A DNA stretch of 35,559 nt, from assembly GCA_017481285.1 (NCBI GenBank), contig JAFUPI010000045.1, positions 1 through 35,559 of the forward strand. The letters are read 5' to 3'. The stretch comes from Agathobacter sp. (GTDB lineage: Bacteria; Bacillota; Clostridia; Lachnospirales; Lachnospiraceae). The translations under genes and the position numbers were made by a program. Below are positions 34,174 through 35,559 of this stretch, piece by piece. The number at the start of each line of letters is the position of its first letter. The stretch's first letter is position 1. The notes below the pieces were generated by a model that was given only the letters and a program-made list of their open reading frames with translations, had not been told where the DNA came from and did not search any database.

Positions 34174-34512
34174 ATGAAGTGGGAAAAATACAAAATTGAA
34201 TATACTCATAGTGGCCGCGATGATATGCGAAAAATGAAGAAGTATATTTTGGAGAAATTCAAGTATAGAGAGTATGCAGAGAATTTTACAAATAAAATGA
34301 AAGAGGCCGCAGAAAGTTTAAAGACATTACCAACTGGGTATGATACAACGGGTTTTCAATATAGAGGGTATGATGTTTATTTGAAACCATATCATACATA
34401 TCAGATTTTCTATGTGGTAGATGAAATATCGCATACTGTGACGATTTTAAGGGTTCTGCAGGATGGAATGAATTGGAAGATGGTATTAAATCAGTGGTTA
34501 TGTGATAATTAG
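34174..34512 (+). CDS. RelE/ParE family toxin
   Basis: The 112-residue basic protein has the RelE/ParE fold pattern. YKIEYTHSGRDDMRKMKKYI forms the first strand and helix, with helix FTNKMKEAAESLKTLP. The central RGYDVYLKPYHTYQIFYVVDEI and the strand VTILRVLQDGMNW give the typical K-P-Y-x-x-x-Y-x-I-x-Y-x-V signature. RelE members cleave mRNA on the ribosome and ParE members poison gyrase; the sequence does not settle which applies. It is expressed with the upstream antitoxin and ends before the strong terminator at 34540. Confidence 0.9.
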   Translation: MKWEKYKIEYTHSGRDDMRKMKKYILEKFKYREYAENFTNKMKEAAESLKTLPTGYDTTGFQYRGYDVYLKPYHTYQIFYVVDEISHTVTILRVLQDGMNWKMVLNQWLCDN

Positions 34513-34539
34513 TTGTAAATGAATTTTGATGAAGTAATT

Positions 34540-34574
34540 AAAAATCGCGATTGCATATTGCAATCGCGATTTTT
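34540..34574. terminator. Bidirectional intrinsic terminator
   Basis: A 16-bp perfect stem (AAAAATCGCGATTGCA and its complement, loop TAT) with T-runs on both strands. It separates the toxin gene from converging argG. Confidence 0.93.
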
Positions 34575-34587
34575 ATGTTAAACAATA

Positions 34588-35559
34588 TTATTTATTATTC
34601 TCAGCTAACTTCATCGCTCTTACCTTAAGTGGTAAACCAAATAATGTAATGAAGCCTTCTGCATCATGGTGGTCATAGAGGTCACCAGTTGTGAAGCTTG
34701 CAAGAGATTCACTGTAAAGTGAGTATGGAGAAGTAGTACCAGCTTTGATGATGTTACCTTTGTAAAGCTTGAATTTTACTTCACCTGTTACGTATTCCTG
34801 AGTAGAGGTTACGAAAGCCTGAACTGCTTCGCGGAGTGGTGTGAACCATTTTCCTTCGTAAACGATCTGAGCCATCTTGTTGCCCATATCTTTCTTCACT
34901 TCCATAGTCGCACGGTCAAGAACGAGTTCTTCGAGCTGTTGATGTGCTTCCATAAGGATAGTTCCGCCTGGTGTTTCATATACACCACGGGATTTCATAC
35001 CAACTACACGGTTTTCTACGATGTCTACGATACCGATACCGTGTTTTCCACCGAGCTTGTTGAGTTCACGGATGATATCAGATACTTTCATTTCTTTTCC
35101 ATTTACAGATGTTGGGATACCTTTTTCAAAAGTCATAGTTACGTATTCGCCTTCATCTGGAGCTTTTTCAGGAGAAACACCAAGTACAAGTAAGTGGTCG
35201 TAGTTTGGTTCCTGTGCTGGATCTTCTAATTCCAGACCTTCGTGGCTGATGTGCCATAAGTTACGGTCACGGCTGTAGCTGTTGTCCGCTGAGAATGGAA
35301 GGTCGATACCATGTGCTTTACAGTATTCGATTTCGTCTTCACGAGATTTCATTGTCCATACATCTGTCATTCTCCATGGAGCGATGATCTTGAGATCTGG
35401 AGCAAGTGCTTTGATACCAAGTTCAAACCGGATCTGGTCATTACCTTTTCCTGTTGCGCCGTGACAGATTGCAGTTGCACCTTCTTTGCGTGCAATTTCT
35501 ACTAAACGTTTTGCAAGAACCGGACGAGCCATGGAAGTGCCTAATAAATATTTGTTTTC
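34588..35559 (-). CDS. argG: Argininosuccinate synthase, C-terminal part
   Basis: The frame is open to the end of the window; the nine codons before M at 35532 encode ENKYLLGTS, so the true start lies outside. 323 residues are present. The enzyme joins citrulline and aspartate using ATP, making argininosuccinate for arginine synthesis. Diagnostic blocks are [76 protein letters not shown] and ETPGGTIL. The length to the end (MKLAENNK) is normal, with no disruption in the visible part. Confidence 0.97.
   Translation of the reverse strand, partial: ENKYLLGTSMARPVLAKRLVEIARKEGATAICHGATGKGNDQIRFELGIKALAPDLKIIAPWRMTDVWTMKSREDEIEYCKAHGIDLPFSADNSYSRDRNLWHISHEGLELEDPAQEPNYDHLLVLGVSPEKAPDEGEYVTMTFEKGIPTSVNGKEMKVSDIIRELNKLGGKHGIGIVDIVENRVVGMKSRGVYETPGGTILMEAHQQLEELVLDRATMEVKKDMGNKMAQIVYEGKWFTPLREAVQAFVTSTQEYVTGEVKFKLYKGNIIKAGTTSPYSLYSESLASFTTGDLYDHHDAEGFITLFGLPLKVRAMKLAENNK

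Overview
The window looks like chromosomal DNA of a low-GC anaerobic Firmicute, most likely a Lachnospiraceae member (Roseburia/Agathobacter/Eubacterium-like). The evidence is AddAB rather than RecBCD, a glutaminyl-tRNA synthetase, a very large 2-hydroxyacyl-CoA dehydratase activase, a DUF6110 plus P-type ATPase pair, CIRCE control of htpG, strong GGAGG ribosome binding sites and AT-rich intergenic DNA. No rRNA, tRNA, CRISPR array, phage or complete insertion sequence was seen.

Layout. (1) 1-600: the 3' end of a PurH-type AICAR formyltransferase and a shared terminator. (2) 603-1990, minus strand: an ECF sigma factor followed by its membrane anti-sigma factor. (3) 2050-5230, plus strand: DUF2975 membrane protein, small Cro/CI-type regulator, DUF4173-like membrane protein and a membrane-anchored metallophosphoesterase; the last two overlap by 143 bp in different frames. 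(4) 5264-5527: a short heme-type membrane protein behind a 36-bp perfect palindrome. (5) 5660-15280: a probable six-gene operon of addB, addA, maf, a small acidic unknown, a PrsA/PpiC-type lipoprotein and a frameshifted PAP2 phosphatase. (6) 15266-15900: a gene-free imperfect inverted repeat of about 635 bp between convergent genes. (7) htpG on the minus strand with a CIRCE operator. (8) 18150-23160, plus strand: DUF4358 lipoprotein, DUF6110 protein, atypical heavy-metal-type P-type ATPase and Na/Pi cotransporter. (9) 23174-27883, minus strand: DUF1622 protein and a frameshifted giant dehydratase activase. (10) 28030-33800, plus strand: rhomboid-like pseudoprotease with a zinc ribbon, glnS, DUF2225 protein and LTA-synthase-type sulfatase. 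(11) 33948-34512: a RelE/ParE toxin-antitoxin pair. (12) 34588-35559, minus strand: the 3' part of argG.

Most genes are housekeeping: DNA break repair (AddAB), nucleotide sanitation (Maf), protein folding (HtpG, PrsA-like), envelope polymer synthesis (LtaS-like), ion transport and translation (GlnRS). The least explained object is the long inverted repeat at 15266-15900. It has 43-bp perfect outer blocks that fold as terminators, a 28-bp perfect inner block, diverged but co-linear arms and a private side hairpin in the right arm. It could be a fold-back or MITE-like element, or DNA encoding a very long RNA hairpin. Two genes, the PAP2 phosphatase and the activase, are each broken by what looks like a one-base deletion. 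These are either real lesions or sequence errors.
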